From positions 186,001 through 250,000 of the forward strand of contig JBDUYP010000022.1 in the NCBI GenBank assembly GCA_039944535.1: 64,000 nucleotides of DNA, read 5' to 3'. The notes beneath the pieces are model-generated. The model saw only the letters and a list, made by a program, of their open reading frames with translations. It had not been told where the DNA came from and did no database searches. Source of the DNA: JAMZMI01 sp039944535 (GTDB lineage: Bacteria; Bacteroidota; Bacteroidia; Cytophagales; Cyclobacteriaceae). Position 1 is the first letter of the stretch. Every line of letters starts with the position of its first letter. A program made the position numbers and the translations under genes. This document shows, in pieces, positions 25,471 through 34,876 of this stretch.

Positions 25471-27252
25471 ATGATATTAAGCACTCTTGACTGGTCATTT
25501 GTTATTGGCTTCTTTATTATTTCTCTTGGGATTGGGGTCTGGACGGCTCGTGTTGGCAACAAAAACGCTGAAGACTACTTCACTGCTAGTGGTAAAATGC
25601 CGTGGTGGCTGCTAGGAGTTTCGATGGTAGCAACCACGTTTTCTACCGACACTCCAAACCTTGTAACAGACATAGTAAGGCAAAATGGTGTTTCAGGAAA
25701 CTGGGCATGGTGGGCTTTTCTACTCACAGGAATGCTGACAGTGTTTATTTACGCGAGACTCTGGAAAAAATCCGGTGTGGTAACCGATGTAGAATTCTAT
25801 GAATTGAGATATAGCGGAAAAATCGCTCGCTTTCTAAGAGGGTTTCGGGCTATTTACCTCGGGCTGCTTTTCAATGTGATGATCATGGCAACAGTCTCTC
25901 TGGCTGCCATCAAAATTGGCGGAGTACTACTGGGCCTCACACCGGTGCAAACTGTGGTCATTGCCGGAACGATCACCGTGATTTATAGTTCACTAGGGGG
26001 CCTAAAAGGAGTACTTATTACTGACTTCATACAGTTTTTCTTGTCCATAGGCGGAGCTATTATTGCAGCAATTGTATCGCTCAATCACCCGAAAGTTGGG
26101 GGTCTATCCAACCTGCTCAAGCATGAAAACGTGGTGGACAAGCTTGATTTCTTTCCTTCATTTTCTAACCCAGAGATATTCATCATGATATTCTTAGTTC
26201 CGCTATTGGTACAGTGGTGGAGTGTTTGGTATCCGGGAGCAGAACCCGGTGGCGGTGGATACATAGCGCAGCGAATGTTTGCTGCCAAGGATGAAGACCA
26301 CTCTATTAAGGCTGTATTGTTTTTCAACGCAGCTCATTATGCGCTTAGACCCTGGCCGTGGATCATTGTAGCACTTTGCTCACTTGTTGTTTTTCCATCG
26401 TTAGACAGTCTGAGGGAAGCTTTTCCGGCCGCCTCCAATATCGTCAATCATGATTTAGGATATCCAGCCATGCTCACTTTTATTCCAGCAGGTTTACTCG
26501 GTCTGGTGGTCACATCTTTGATAGCAGCATACATGTCCACCATCAGTACGCACCTCAATTGGGGCGCTTCATACATCGTCAACGACTTCTACAAGCGCTT
26601 TGTCAAAACGGATGCTTCGCAAAAAGAGCTTTTGAATGTAGGGCGGATCATCACTGTGATTTTGATGATCTTCACAATGATCTTCGCGCTATTGCTAGAC
26701 AATGCGCTAGGTGCTTTTCAGATCTTACTGCAAATTGGTGCCGGAACCGGCCTCTTGTTTATTCTAAGGTGGTTTTGGTGGAGAATAAATGCGTCGAGTG
26801 AATTGGCAGCCATGATATCCAGCTTTCTTGTCGCTATTTATTTTAGCCTGCTTCACGAACCACTCGGGTTCCCGGCACTCCCGAGCTGGGTGCAGCTGGT
26901 ATCAGGTGTTGGTATCACCACTGTGGTTTGGGTTGCTACCAGTTATCTCACTCAACCAACTAGCACAGAAGTATTGGTAAACTTCATCAACAAGGTGAAC
27001 CCTGGGGGTCCGGGGTGGAAAAAAATTACGGCTCTTGCCCAGTCCAAAGGTTGGGACACCCCAGACACAAGCGGCCCATGGAAGGTGCCAATAGGCATAC
27101 TCTGCATGATAGCGGGTACAATCGGAGTTTACTCCTTCCTGATGGGAACAGGGCTTTTCATCTATGGCAAAAACATCCAGGGAATCATTCTCATGGTAGT
27201 GACGGTCTGCTCTATTGTTTTATTGAACAGGTTGTGGCCGAAACTAAAATAA
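25471..27252 (+). CDS. SSS-family sodium/solute (sugar) symporter
   Basis: Inner-membrane sodium-coupled transporter, 593 residues, about 13-14 helices. Starts with the SSS-typical first helices (DWSFVIGFFIISLGIGVW, then NAEDYFTASGKMPWWLLGVSM, TTFSTDTPNLV) and contains YSSLGGLKGVLITDFIQFF, the standard helix-6 signature region, and a later YMSTISTHLNWGASYIVNDFY stretch. Encoded divergently from GH109 and followed eight bases later by the LacC-like kinase, it probably imports the monosaccharide released in the periplasm (GalNAc or galactosamine), replacing the PTS used in enterobacterial aga systems. Substrate inferred from context. Confidence 0.88.
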   Translation: MILSTLDWSFVIGFFIISLGIGVWTARVGNKNAEDYFTASGKMPWWLLGVSMVATTFSTDTPNLVTDIVRQNGVSGNWAWWAFLLTGMLTVFIYARLWKKSGVVTDVEFYELRYSGKIARFLRGFRAIYLGLLFNVMIMATVSLAAIKIGGVLLGLTPVQTVVIAGTITVIYSSLGGLKGVLITDFIQFFLSIGGAIIAAIVSLNHPKVGGLSNLLKHENVVDKLDFFPSFSNPEIFIMIFLVPLLVQWWSVWYPGAEPGGGGYIAQRMFAAKDEDHSIKAVLFFNAAHYALRPWPWIIVALCSLVVFPSLDSLREAFPAASNIVNHDLGYPAMLTFIPAGLLGLVVTSLIAAYMSTISTHLNWGASYIVNDFYKRFVKTDASQKELLNVGRIITVILMIFTMIFALLLDNALGAFQILLQIGAGTGLLFILRWFWWRINASSELAAMISSFLVAIYFSLLHEPLGFPALPSWVQLVSGVGITTVVWVATSYLTQPTSTEVLVNFINKVNPGGPGWKKITALAQSKGWDTPDTSGPWKVPIGILCMIAGTIGVYSFLMGTGLFIYGKNIQGIILMVVTVCSIVLLNRLWPKLK

Positions 27253-27260
27253 AGGGAGAG

Positions 27261-28172
27261 GTGAAGGGAGTTTTAGTTGTTTGCCCTAATCCGGCAATAG
27301 ACATTTATGCCTGGCTGGATGGCTTTAAGGCAGGTGTACCAAATAGAATTTCGAAAGAGGCCAAATATCCGGGTGGAAAAGGCATCCATGTAGCCATGGC
27401 TCTGGCAGAACTAGAGGTACCAGTTACCGCAGCGGGATTTTGGGGAGGGGAATCGGGAACGTGGATCAAAAAGACTTGCAACGCGTTTTATCCAAATATA
27501 GATTTCATAGGTCCTGAATTAAAAGAATGGTCAAGGAGCTGCTATACTTTCAAGGCAATTGATGGTTTTGACGACACAGAGATTTTGGGCACAGGCCCCA
27601 CTGTTTCCCATCTTGATTTAGCAGACCTGCTCAACAGCATCAATCTGGAACTTGACTCATATGATATGATGGCTCTTTGCGGCTCATGGCCAAAGGGCAG
27701 TCCGGATGATGGGTACGCTCAGCTCATAAGTATGGGGAAGCAAAAAGGAGTTAAATCGTTTGTGGACTGCACAGGCTTGCAGCTAAAGAATGCGCTAAAA
27801 AGCAAACCTTTTGGCGTTCATCTGAACCGAAAAGAAATTACTGAATTTTACAAAACTGACTTCAACCGAGCGAAGGAGAATATCTTATCTGATTGCGATG
27901 TTGCTGCTATTACAGACGGCTCTAAAGGTTTATACCTCCTAAGTGATGAAAAGGAATATCATGCCGTAGCAAAAGTTGATCGGGTTATCAGTACCATAGG
28001 TTCAGGCGACTGTCTTACGGCCGGCGTAGTGGCCGGATATCTCAAATCTCTGCCCCTGAATGAAATCGCTAAATTGGGTGCGGCCTGTGGTGCGGCCAAT
28101 TGTCTAAGAGAAGATCTGGGCATGCTCAACAGAACTGATGTGGAAGCGTTGTTAGCATCACAGAAGGCATAA
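27261..28172 (+). CDS. LacC/1-phosphofructokinase-like PfkB kinase
   Basis: 303 residues from a GTG at 27261, eight bases after the symporter stop and preceded by GGGAGAG. The frame is open further upstream (from 27015), but that stretch overlaps the symporter gene and encodes no domain. The protein begins KGVLVVCPNPAIDIYAWLDG and has KYPGGKGIHVAMALAELEV, the substrate/phosphate signature of the LacC, FruK and PfkB branch. The C-terminal signature reads TIGSGDCLTAGVVAGY: the catalytic Asp is kept, with Cys where Ser or Ala is usual. Most likely tagatose-6-phosphate kinase in this locus, or a kinase for the imported hexosamine. Followed by a strong terminator. Confidence 0.8.
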   Translation: MKGVLVVCPNPAIDIYAWLDGFKAGVPNRISKEAKYPGGKGIHVAMALAELEVPVTAAGFWGGESGTWIKKTCNAFYPNIDFIGPELKEWSRSCYTFKAIDGFDDTEILGTGPTVSHLDLADLLNSINLELDSYDMMALCGSWPKGSPDDGYAQLISMGKQKGVKSFVDCTGLQLKNALKSKPFGVHLNRKEITEFYKTDFNRAKENILSDCDVAAITDGSKGLYLLSDEKEYHAVAKVDRVISTIGSGDCLTAGVVAGYLKSLPLNEIAKLGAACGAANCLREDLGMLNRTDVEALLASQKA

Positions 28173-28173
28173 A

Positions 28174-28206
28174 AAAACCTCTCAAATAAACTTCGAGAGG
28201 TTTTAA
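28174..28206. terminator. Bidirectional rho-independent terminator
   Basis: AAAACCTCTC (28174-28183) and GAGAGGTTTT (28195-28204) form a perfect ten-base stem with A and T tracts on either side. It ends the plus-strand symporter/kinase unit and the minus-strand M16 peptidase gene. Confidence 0.88.
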
Positions 28207-28224
28207 TACAAACTTAAACAACTA

Positions 28225-31044
28225 CTATTTCTGACTTTCTTCGGGCTTCATGATGATTTCATATTCGAGCAATCCATCAGACGCAAGTGCTGAGATTGTC
28301 TTATTGTAATCCTCCACCGTAATGTTCTCAATGATGTCTTCATAGTTTTCTCGAAGCAGAGAATTGATACCTGTAGTGTAGTAATCCTCCAATTGGCCGC
28401 ACAGGTACCAATTGTTTTTCAGGTTTTGTTCTCTACCCTTGATCATAGATTCTTTCACCTTGGCCAAATCCCCTGGAATGGCTCCCTCTGACACCAATCT
28501 CCTGGCCTCACCTTTAGCTATGTCAATAAGTTTGTCTCCTTTGTCCGGATTGCTATCAAACTGGATGTTGATCCCCATGGCAGGAGAAGGGATTTTTTTG
28601 TAGAGTGCGCTGGCGCCTGCTCCATACGTTCCTCCTTCTTCTTCACGCATCGTTTCAAAAAACCTCTTTTTCAATAGAGAAGCGGTGATCTGCAAGCTTA
28701 GATTGTTGTAAGCGCTGTATTCATAATCATGGTTATAAAACCTGATGTAGTTTGAATATTTTGCTGTTTCCATTGGAAAAGTGAACCTCCTGGAAACATC
28801 CTGATCTGGAGGTGAAACACCGTCATCCACCCAGTTTTCGCGAGCTTTTTCTCCCTTGATTCCTCCGATGTATTTTTTTACCAAAGTGAGCATTTTTTCT
28901 TCTTGAAAGTCACCAACGAAGAAGAACGTAAAGTCACCTATGTTTCCAAATCGCTCTTTGTATATTTTTTTGAAGGTATCGAAAGAAACGCTATTGATGG
29001 TTTCCAGATCGTTGAGCGGCCTTCTTGGGCTTGCATTATTCAAAACAATATTCAATGTATCACCAAATGCACTTCGAGGATTTTTATCACGATTCACATA
29101 ATAAGACCTGGTTCTTTCCATATGCGCTTTAAAAGCTTCTTCGTCAAATCGAGGTGAGGTGAAAGTCAGGTAAAGCAACTGCATAAAGGTTTCAATATCA
29201 TCAGAATCTGCACTTCCGCTCATATTTTCTGTATAATCACCTATCCATTTGTTGACCCAGGCGCTCTTGCCGGCCAAGACCTTATCGAGATCTGTATCCG
29301 ACAACTCTCCAATACCCGACTTACTCACCAGGCTGCTAAACTGCATAGCAGTTGGCAGTTCGTCAGTTTCCAGGAGAGACTTGCCTCCCAGGCTCACTGC
29401 TCTGAATACGATTTGGCTCTTAGTGTTGTCGGTAGGGTATAGCACCACTTTCGCGCCATTTTTGAGCGTGTATTCCTTTACTCCACTAAGTCCCGTGATA
29501 GTCTTTGTCTTAGACACTTTACCCGGCTTTGGATCTTCATTCATCAGTTTCAACCCTGCTGAAGAATCTACATAAGGCTCAATGTCTTTGGATTTTACTT
29601 TAGAAATCACCTCCTGCACATCCGCCTTGGTGGGGTACTCAAGACCTTCCTTTTCAGGACCGCTGATAGTGAAAACCACATTGTCGTCTTTTATCCATTG
29701 ATCATAATACCCAGCTAAATCCTCGAGTGTGATTTGCGGTATGTACGCCTGGGTAAACTCATAAGTCCATGGGATACTCTTCTGAGGCTCATTTTCCAAA
29801 TAGTTGACCTTTAGCATGGAAGCATACCTGTCGTTGCTGATCTTTTCTCTGGTTTTATATTGATACTCATAAGACTTAAGCTTTTCAGCCTTGACACGTT
29901 CCAGTTCAGGAGCTGTAAAACCATGCCGTCTTGCTCGTTCCACTTCTGTATAGACCGCTTCAAAGGCTTCCATAACTTCTCCTTCATTGGCTGTGCCGCC
30001 GATGTTGAAAAGGTCAAGAGTACGGACGTAATGATAATAGCTCGCATAGGCGTTTAAAAAAGCCGCATCAGGCTGGGCCAAAATCTCCTGAAAACGAGAA
30101 GCCATCATTGAGTATATCATCCCACTCTTAATTTGCTCCTTCATATATTCCTCATCTTTGGCGTCCTTGGCAGTGGGCTTGTGCTTGAACATATAGGAGA
30201 AATTGGTTGTACTAGCTTCTTTGTCCGTAGCTACGGCAAAAAGCATCCCTTCATTATCAGCTACGGGGTACTCTATTCGCTCCGCAGGATTGACCGGCTT
30301 AGGGATTTTAGATAAAATCTCTTTCACGCTGGACTCCATTTGATCTACGTCAAAATCACCCACTATCACGGCAGCCTGCAAGTCAGGACGGTACCACTTG
30401 GTATAAAAGTCTTTAATAGCTCTGTAGTCACTATTTTCCACCACATCCATGCTTCCGATTACATCACGAATGGCATACTTGGACTGATAATAATTATATG
30501 GGGCGAGCTGCTTATATATTCTTCTGCCAGGCCCATTTCTCGTGCGCCATTCTTCTTTGATAACACCTCTTTCAAGATCAATTTCCTCGTCTTCAAGCAA
30601 AATTGACCCAGACCAGTCATGCAGAATCCAAACGCACGAATCAAGCACCACAGGGTTATCAGTTGGGACATTACTGATATTGTATACCGTCTCATCCACG
30701 TTGGTGTAAGCATTAAAATTTTTACCAAACTCCACTCCATTTCGTTCCAAAAAATCTTTAATTCCCTTGCCTGGAAAATGAGTGGTTCCGTTGAAGGCCA
30801 TATGTTCAAGCATATGAGCCAGACCATTTTGATCGTCTTCCTCGAGTACAGCTCCGAGGTTTTGAACTATATAGAAGCTGGCCCTGTTTTTCGGCTCTTC
30901 ATTGTGCAAAATATAATAGGTAAATCCGTTTTCGAGAGTCCCATATCTCACACTATCATTGAGCATAATTGGACGATCCTGAGCTGTAAGCCCAAAAAAG
31001 AATGCACATAGCACTCCCCACAACAACATCGCTTTTGTCTTCAT
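28225..31044 (-). CDS. M16-family zinc metallopeptidase (pitrilysin/insulinase-like), exported
   Basis: 939 residues, the size of two-half M16 peptidases. Signal peptide MLLWGVLCAFFFGLTAQ after a short basic start. Inverted zinc motif HMLEHMAFNGTTHFP (HxxEH) near residue 80 with the distal Glu in a following helix (EDEEIDLERGVIKEEW). The second, non-catalytic half starts near 520 and contains FFFVGDFQEEKML and the R/Y pair EEGGTYGAGASALY. It degrades oligopeptides in the periplasm. It is the last gene of the minus-strand series, 26 bases after the aminotransferase, and fits a peptide-catabolising role for that cluster. Confidence 0.9.
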   Translation of the reverse strand: MKTKAMLLWGVLCAFFFGLTAQDRPIMLNDSVRYGTLENGFTYYILHNEEPKNRASFYIVQNLGAVLEEDDQNGLAHMLEHMAFNGTTHFPGKGIKDFLERNGVEFGKNFNAYTNVDETVYNISNVPTDNPVVLDSCVWILHDWSGSILLEDEEIDLERGVIKEEWRTRNGPGRRIYKQLAPYNYYQSKYAIRDVIGSMDVVENSDYRAIKDFYTKWYRPDLQAAVIVGDFDVDQMESSVKEILSKIPKPVNPAERIEYPVADNEGMLFAVATDKEASTTNFSYMFKHKPTAKDAKDEEYMKEQIKSGMIYSMMASRFQEILAQPDAAFLNAYASYYHYVRTLDLFNIGGTANEGEVMEAFEAVYTEVERARRHGFTAPELERVKAEKLKSYEYQYKTREKISNDRYASMLKVNYLENEPQKSIPWTYEFTQAYIPQITLEDLAGYYDQWIKDDNVVFTISGPEKEGLEYPTKADVQEVISKVKSKDIEPYVDSSAGLKLMNEDPKPGKVSKTKTITGLSGVKEYTLKNGAKVVLYPTDNTKSQIVFRAVSLGGKSLLETDELPTAMQFSSLVSKSGIGELSDTDLDKVLAGKSAWVNKWIGDYTENMSGSADSDDIETFMQLLYLTFTSPRFDEEAFKAHMERTRSYYVNRDKNPRSAFGDTLNIVLNNASPRRPLNDLETINSVSFDTFKKIYKERFGNIGDFTFFFVGDFQEEKMLTLVKKYIGGIKGEKARENWVDDGVSPPDQDVSRRFTFPMETAKYSNYIRFYNHDYEYSAYNNLSLQITASLLKKRFFETMREEEGGTYGAGASALYKKIPSPAMGINIQFDSNPDKGDKLIDIAKGEARRLVSEGAIPGDLAKVKESMIKGREQNLKNNWYLCGQLEDYYTTGINSLLRENYEDIIENITVEDYNKTISALASDGLLEYEIIMKPEESQK

Positions 31045-31070
31045 TTTTTTGAGTTTAAATCGTTCTAATA

Positions 31071-32531
31071 TTAAATTCCAATTTTGTGAAAGGACCGGAA
31101 CTTCTTATGCGTAAATGCTCCCAGGACCTTGTCAAAGCCGTAATCTTCTCCCCATTTTTTTCCATAAGCTCCTGTTTGGGCTATCGCATCCACGATAAAA
31201 TCGAGTTCCTCCCTTGTAGTAGTAGGATGTATAGAGAGCCTCACCCATCCGGGTTTGTCAGTTAAATCTCCCTTGTCAATTTGCTCGGTTATAGAACACG
31301 AAAAAGCTTCATCGACATTCAATAAATAATGGCCATAAGTGCCGGCACAAGAGCAGCCTCCCCGAACCTGGATCCCAAATCGATCACTAAGCAACTGTAC
31401 TACCAGATTGTAGTGTAAATGATCAAAATAAAAGGATATGACACCAAGCCGGTCTCTCACATCACCGGCTAATATTTGCAACCCTTTCACCTGACTCATT
31501 GCATCAAAAGCGTTCTCCAAAAGAAGGTTTTCGGTACTATGAATTTCATCCACTCCCATTTGCTCTTTCAAATCCACGCACAGTGCGGTTCTGATAGTTT
31601 GCATGAACCCTGGAGTACCCCCGTCTTCACGCATTTCTATGTTATCAAAATAACTTCTACCTCCCCATGGATTGGTCCACTTTACGGTACCGCCACCCGG
31701 TTGATCTGGGATATTATTGTGATACAATTCTTTATTAAAGATCAACACGCCGGCGCTACCCGGACCACCCAGAAACTTGTGGGGAGAAAAGTATATGGCG
31801 TCAAGATGACTCCCTTTGTGCTCCGGGTGCATATCAATCTTGTCATAAGGAGCAGAAGCGGCAAAATCTACAAAACACCATCCGCCATGGGAATGCATGA
31901 TTTTTGCCAGCTCCTGATAAGGTGTACGGATACCCGTCACATTCGAGCATGCCGTAAAAGATCCTATTTTAACTTTTCTGTCATCAAACTTTTGTACTTC
32001 CTTTTCAAGCAAAGCAGGATCTACCAGAAGATTCTCTCCTGGTGGCACCACTACTACATCTGCTATAGACTCTAACCAGGAAGTATGATTGGAGTGATGT
32101 TCCATATGCGTGATAAACACAACTGGACGATCCTCCTCCGGTATGACCGTGTATTTTTTAAGTTGCTCAGGTACCATTAGCCCCAGCATGCGCTGAAGTT
32201 TAGCAAGAGCCCCAGTCATCCCCGTACCTGTAGATATGATCACATCAGTTTCCGCAGCATTCACATGAGTCTTGATCTTCTGGAGCGCATCGTGATAAGC
32301 GTGGGTCATATACTGCCCGGTAATAGAAGACTCAGAATGGGTATTCCCAACCATAGGGCCGATCTCGTTGATGAGCTTATCCTCTATGGGACGATACAGT
32401 CTTCCACTGGCAATCCAGTCTGCATAAACCAGTTTCTTCCGACCATATGGGCCATCAAATTCCGCATCAATCCCAATGACATCATTTCGGATATCCTGAA
32501 AAGATCTGGTCAGAAGTTGATTTTCGTTCAT
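31071..32531 (-). CDS. Class V aminotransferase-fold PLP enzyme (cysteine desulfurase-like)
   Basis: 486 residues. PLP fold-type I: VIISTGTGMTGALAKL for phosphate binding, FITHMEHHSNHTSWLE, a CFVDFAASAPYDKID strand-loop carrying the Asp, and YFSPHKFLGGPGSAGVLIF with the PLP lysine. RGGCSCAGTYGHYLL near residue 415 lies where SufS/CsdA carry their catalytic Cys loop. No signal peptide. Its start codon overlaps the stop of the DsbD-like gene (ATGA), so the two are translationally coupled. Reaction may be cysteine desulfuration or a related beta-elimination; the exact substrate cannot be read from the sequence. Confidence 0.83.
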   Translation of the reverse strand: MNENQLLTRSFQDIRNDVIGIDAEFDGPYGRKKLVYADWIASGRLYRPIEDKLINEIGPMVGNTHSESSITGQYMTHAYHDALQKIKTHVNAAETDVIISTGTGMTGALAKLQRMLGLMVPEQLKKYTVIPEEDRPVVFITHMEHHSNHTSWLESIADVVVVPPGENLLVDPALLEKEVQKFDDRKVKIGSFTACSNVTGIRTPYQELAKIMHSHGGWCFVDFAASAPYDKIDMHPEHKGSHLDAIYFSPHKFLGGPGSAGVLIFNKELYHNNIPDQPGGGTVKWTNPWGGRSYFDNIEMREDGGTPGFMQTIRTALCVDLKEQMGVDEIHSTENLLLENAFDAMSQVKGLQILAGDVRDRLGVISFYFDHLHYNLVVQLLSDRFGIQVRGGCSCAGTYGHYLLNVDEAFSCSITEQIDKGDLTDKPGWVRLSIHPTTTREELDFIVDAIAQTGAYGKKWGEDYGFDKVLGAFTHKKFRSFHKIGI

Positions 32532-34735
32532 TGGTTTTGTTTTCTCTTTTGGTACTCGGCTACTCCTTTATCCAAAAACTCAATAAAAGCTGACACACTC
32601 AGGTCATAGGCTCTCGGCTGTGCCAAAAGATTTTGATCCTCATCCATGAGGATGTATAGCGGCTGAGCATTGTTATTGTACTTCACAATTTGATGATCTG
32701 CGTTTTGCTTGCCTATGGTCTTCTTCACCTTTCCATCATAGGACGAAGTGTACCATTCTGTCTCAGGCAGCTCCGTTTTATCATCGACATAAAGCGCCAG
32801 AACAACAAATTCATTTTTCAATCTCTTGAGCACTTCGGGATCGGACCAAACCCTGGCCTCCATCTCTCTGCAGTTTACACAGCCATGCCCGGTAAAGTCT
32901 ATAAACACGGGCTTGCCTTGCTGCTCTGAGCACTGGAGTGCCTGATCAAGATCAAAATAGCCCTGAATTCCATGCGGAAAGTGCAGTATCTCTGCATGCT
33001 TAGGTGCTTCGCAAATGGTGCTTTCCTGACTGATAGAGCTGGAAGACTGACTCATATTCCAGTCCATAGTCGTCATAGGTGGCAGATATCCGGCCAGAGC
33101 TTTCAGTGGTGCTCCGAACATGCCGGGAATGAGGTAAACTACGAAAGAGAATGTAACGATGGCCAAAACCAACCGCGGCACACCGATCCGATCCATTTTG
33201 CTGTCATGAGGAAGGGTGATTTTACCCAAAAGGTAAAGCCCAATCAATGAGAAAATAACAATCCAAAGTGCCAGATACACCTCTCTATCGAGGATCCCCC
33301 AGTGATAAACCTGATCGGCTACACTTAGGAATTTCAGACCTAAAGCAAGTTCGAGAAATCCTAAAATTACTTTTACGGAGTTCAACCATCCGCCTGATTT
33401 AGGAAGCCTTTGCAACCACTGCGGGAAAATCGCGAAAAGTGCAAATGGCAATGCCAGCGCCAAAGAAAAGGAGAACATCCCTACAATAGGCTTGATAATA
33501 GCACCTCCTGCGGAAGCCACCAGAATAGATCCTACGATGGGGCCTGTACACGAAAATGAAACCAATACTATGGTGAAGGCCATGAAGAATATCCCAATGA
33601 GGCCTCCTTTTTCGGACTTTTCGTCAACCTTGTTTACCAGACTGCTAGGCAGCACTATTTCGAACATTCCCAAGAAGGAAAGTGCGAAAACAATAAATAT
33701 TCCAAAGAAGAAAAGATTTGGTAGCCAGTGAGTACTAAGCCAGTTGGCAAACTCCGGCCCATTGATCCAGGAAACGATGGTTCCCGATAGGGTATAAATG
33801 ACGATTATGGACAAGCCATACAGCACACCTTGTTTGATAGATCCGGCTTTGCTATTGGCCGATTTTGTAAAAAATGTGACCGTCATAGGGATCATCGGAA
33901 ACACACAAGGGGTAAGTAATGCAGCCAAACCCGCCAGAAAAGCCAGTATCGCAAAACCGAATAATGAACTATTTTCCGCTGGTAGGACCTCCTCTTCGGC
34001 TGTGCTGACAAGAGGGTCTTTAGAAACCTCGGAAGAATCAACCTGACTAACGGCTTTCACCGAATCAAAGGCTTCTACTACTACTTCTTCTTTGGTAAAT
34101 TCCTCTAAAGGTTCTTCGGCATCCTTAACTTTATCGCTGTTAGGCAACTCCGTGATAACCGGATCTGCTGATTTTACCTCCTGAACTTTCTCTGGTTCGG
34201 TTGGCTGCTTACTTTCTTCAATTTTATTGACTTCAGGCTTCTGCTCCTCAACCACCGGTTCGGGTGCTGGCACGGCCTTGATATCTTCAAATGAAAACGC
34301 TCCATCTCCCGGTATGCACTTACCATCTACTGTAGTACAAACCTGATATTCGTATTCTCCTGCTATGACAGGGTTTTCTGCCAGGATTTTTACCGTCTGG
34401 CGAAACTCCGCATCATATTCAAAATAACTGACCTCCCCTTCGAAGATATCATCGTATTTTCTCTTGGGGTTAATTGGTCTGATACCCCCTACGAGCTCAT
34501 AAGTGTCGTTTTCAGTAAACCAAAACTCAGTCACTTTGGGACCTACGTCTTTACTGAAGTCGGATGAATAGATGTACCAGGTATCATCCAGCACTACTTT
34601 GAAAATCAGATCAACTTCGTCACCGATTGTGACTTCAGATTTGGATGTCTCCAGCTCCCATTTGGCCGGATCCAGAATCTGAGCACTGGTGATCAATGTG
34701 AAAAGCGAAAGAATAAATACGAATGAGTATTTCAT
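32528..34735 (-). CDS. DsbD-like thiol:disulfide interchange transporter
   Basis: 735 residues from the ATG at 34735, which begins a signal peptide MKYSFVFILSLFTLITSAQ; an upstream frame extension to 34819 lacks support. Carries electrons from cytoplasmic thioredoxin across the inner membrane. Domains: N-terminal DsbD alpha-like immunoglobulin fold with CTTVDGKCIPGD, a long Glu/Pro/Val-rich linker (about 160-255), eight-helix CcdA/DsbD membrane domain with LLTPCVFPMIP and FSCTGPIVGS holding the two transport cysteines, and C-terminal thioredoxin FTGHGCVNCREME. All three redox cysteine pairs are intact. Placed between a triple thioredoxin and a desulfurase-like enzyme, it would feed reducing power to the periplasm. 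Confidence 0.9.
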   Translation of the reverse strand: MKYSFVFILSLFTLITSAQILDPAKWELETSKSEVTIGDEVDLIFKVVLDDTWYIYSSDFSKDVGPKVTEFWFTENDTYELVGGIRPINPKRKYDDIFEGEVSYFEYDAEFRQTVKILAENPVIAGEYEYQVCTTVDGKCIPGDGAFSFEDIKAVPAPEPVVEEQKPEVNKIEESKQPTEPEKVQEVKSADPVITELPNSDKVKDAEEPLEEFTKEEVVVEAFDSVKAVSQVDSSEVSKDPLVSTAEEEVLPAENSSLFGFAILAFLAGLAALLTPCVFPMIPMTVTFFTKSANSKAGSIKQGVLYGLSIIVIYTLSGTIVSWINGPEFANWLSTHWLPNLFFFGIFIVFALSFLGMFEIVLPSSLVNKVDEKSEKGGLIGIFFMAFTIVLVSFSCTGPIVGSILVASAGGAIIKPIVGMFSFSLALALPFALFAIFPQWLQRLPKSGGWLNSVKVILGFLELALGLKFLSVADQVYHWGILDREVYLALWIVIFSLIGLYLLGKITLPHDSKMDRIGVPRLVLAIVTFSFVVYLIPGMFGAPLKALAGYLPPMTTMDWNMSQSSSSISQESTICEAPKHAEILHFPHGIQGYFDLDQALQCSEQQGKPVFIDFTGHGCVNCREMEARVWSDPEVLKRLKNEFVVLALYVDDKTELPETEWYTSSYDGKVKKTIGKQNADHQIVKYNNNAQPLYILMDEDQNLLAQPRAYDLSVSAFIEFLDKGVAEYQKRKQNQ

Positions 34736-34876
34736 TTGGGGTTTAAAAAGTTTTCGTTGGAAGTTTTTCAGAAAAATCATGAGTATATCATTACCAGAAA
34801 TATGACCGCAATTTCTCAAATTTTATCTTATCTCCGGTAATGAATGTTACTCTACTGATTTACTACTCTACGAATT

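Noticed and set aside
27015..27260. N-terminal extension of the LacC-like kinase frame back to 27015
   Set aside because: It overlaps the symporter gene in another frame, encodes no recognisable domain, and the PfkB domain starts right after the GTG at 27261.
30459..31011. Open frames on both strands over the 5' part of the M16 gene
   Set aside because: Shadow frames of the peptidase; no independent features.
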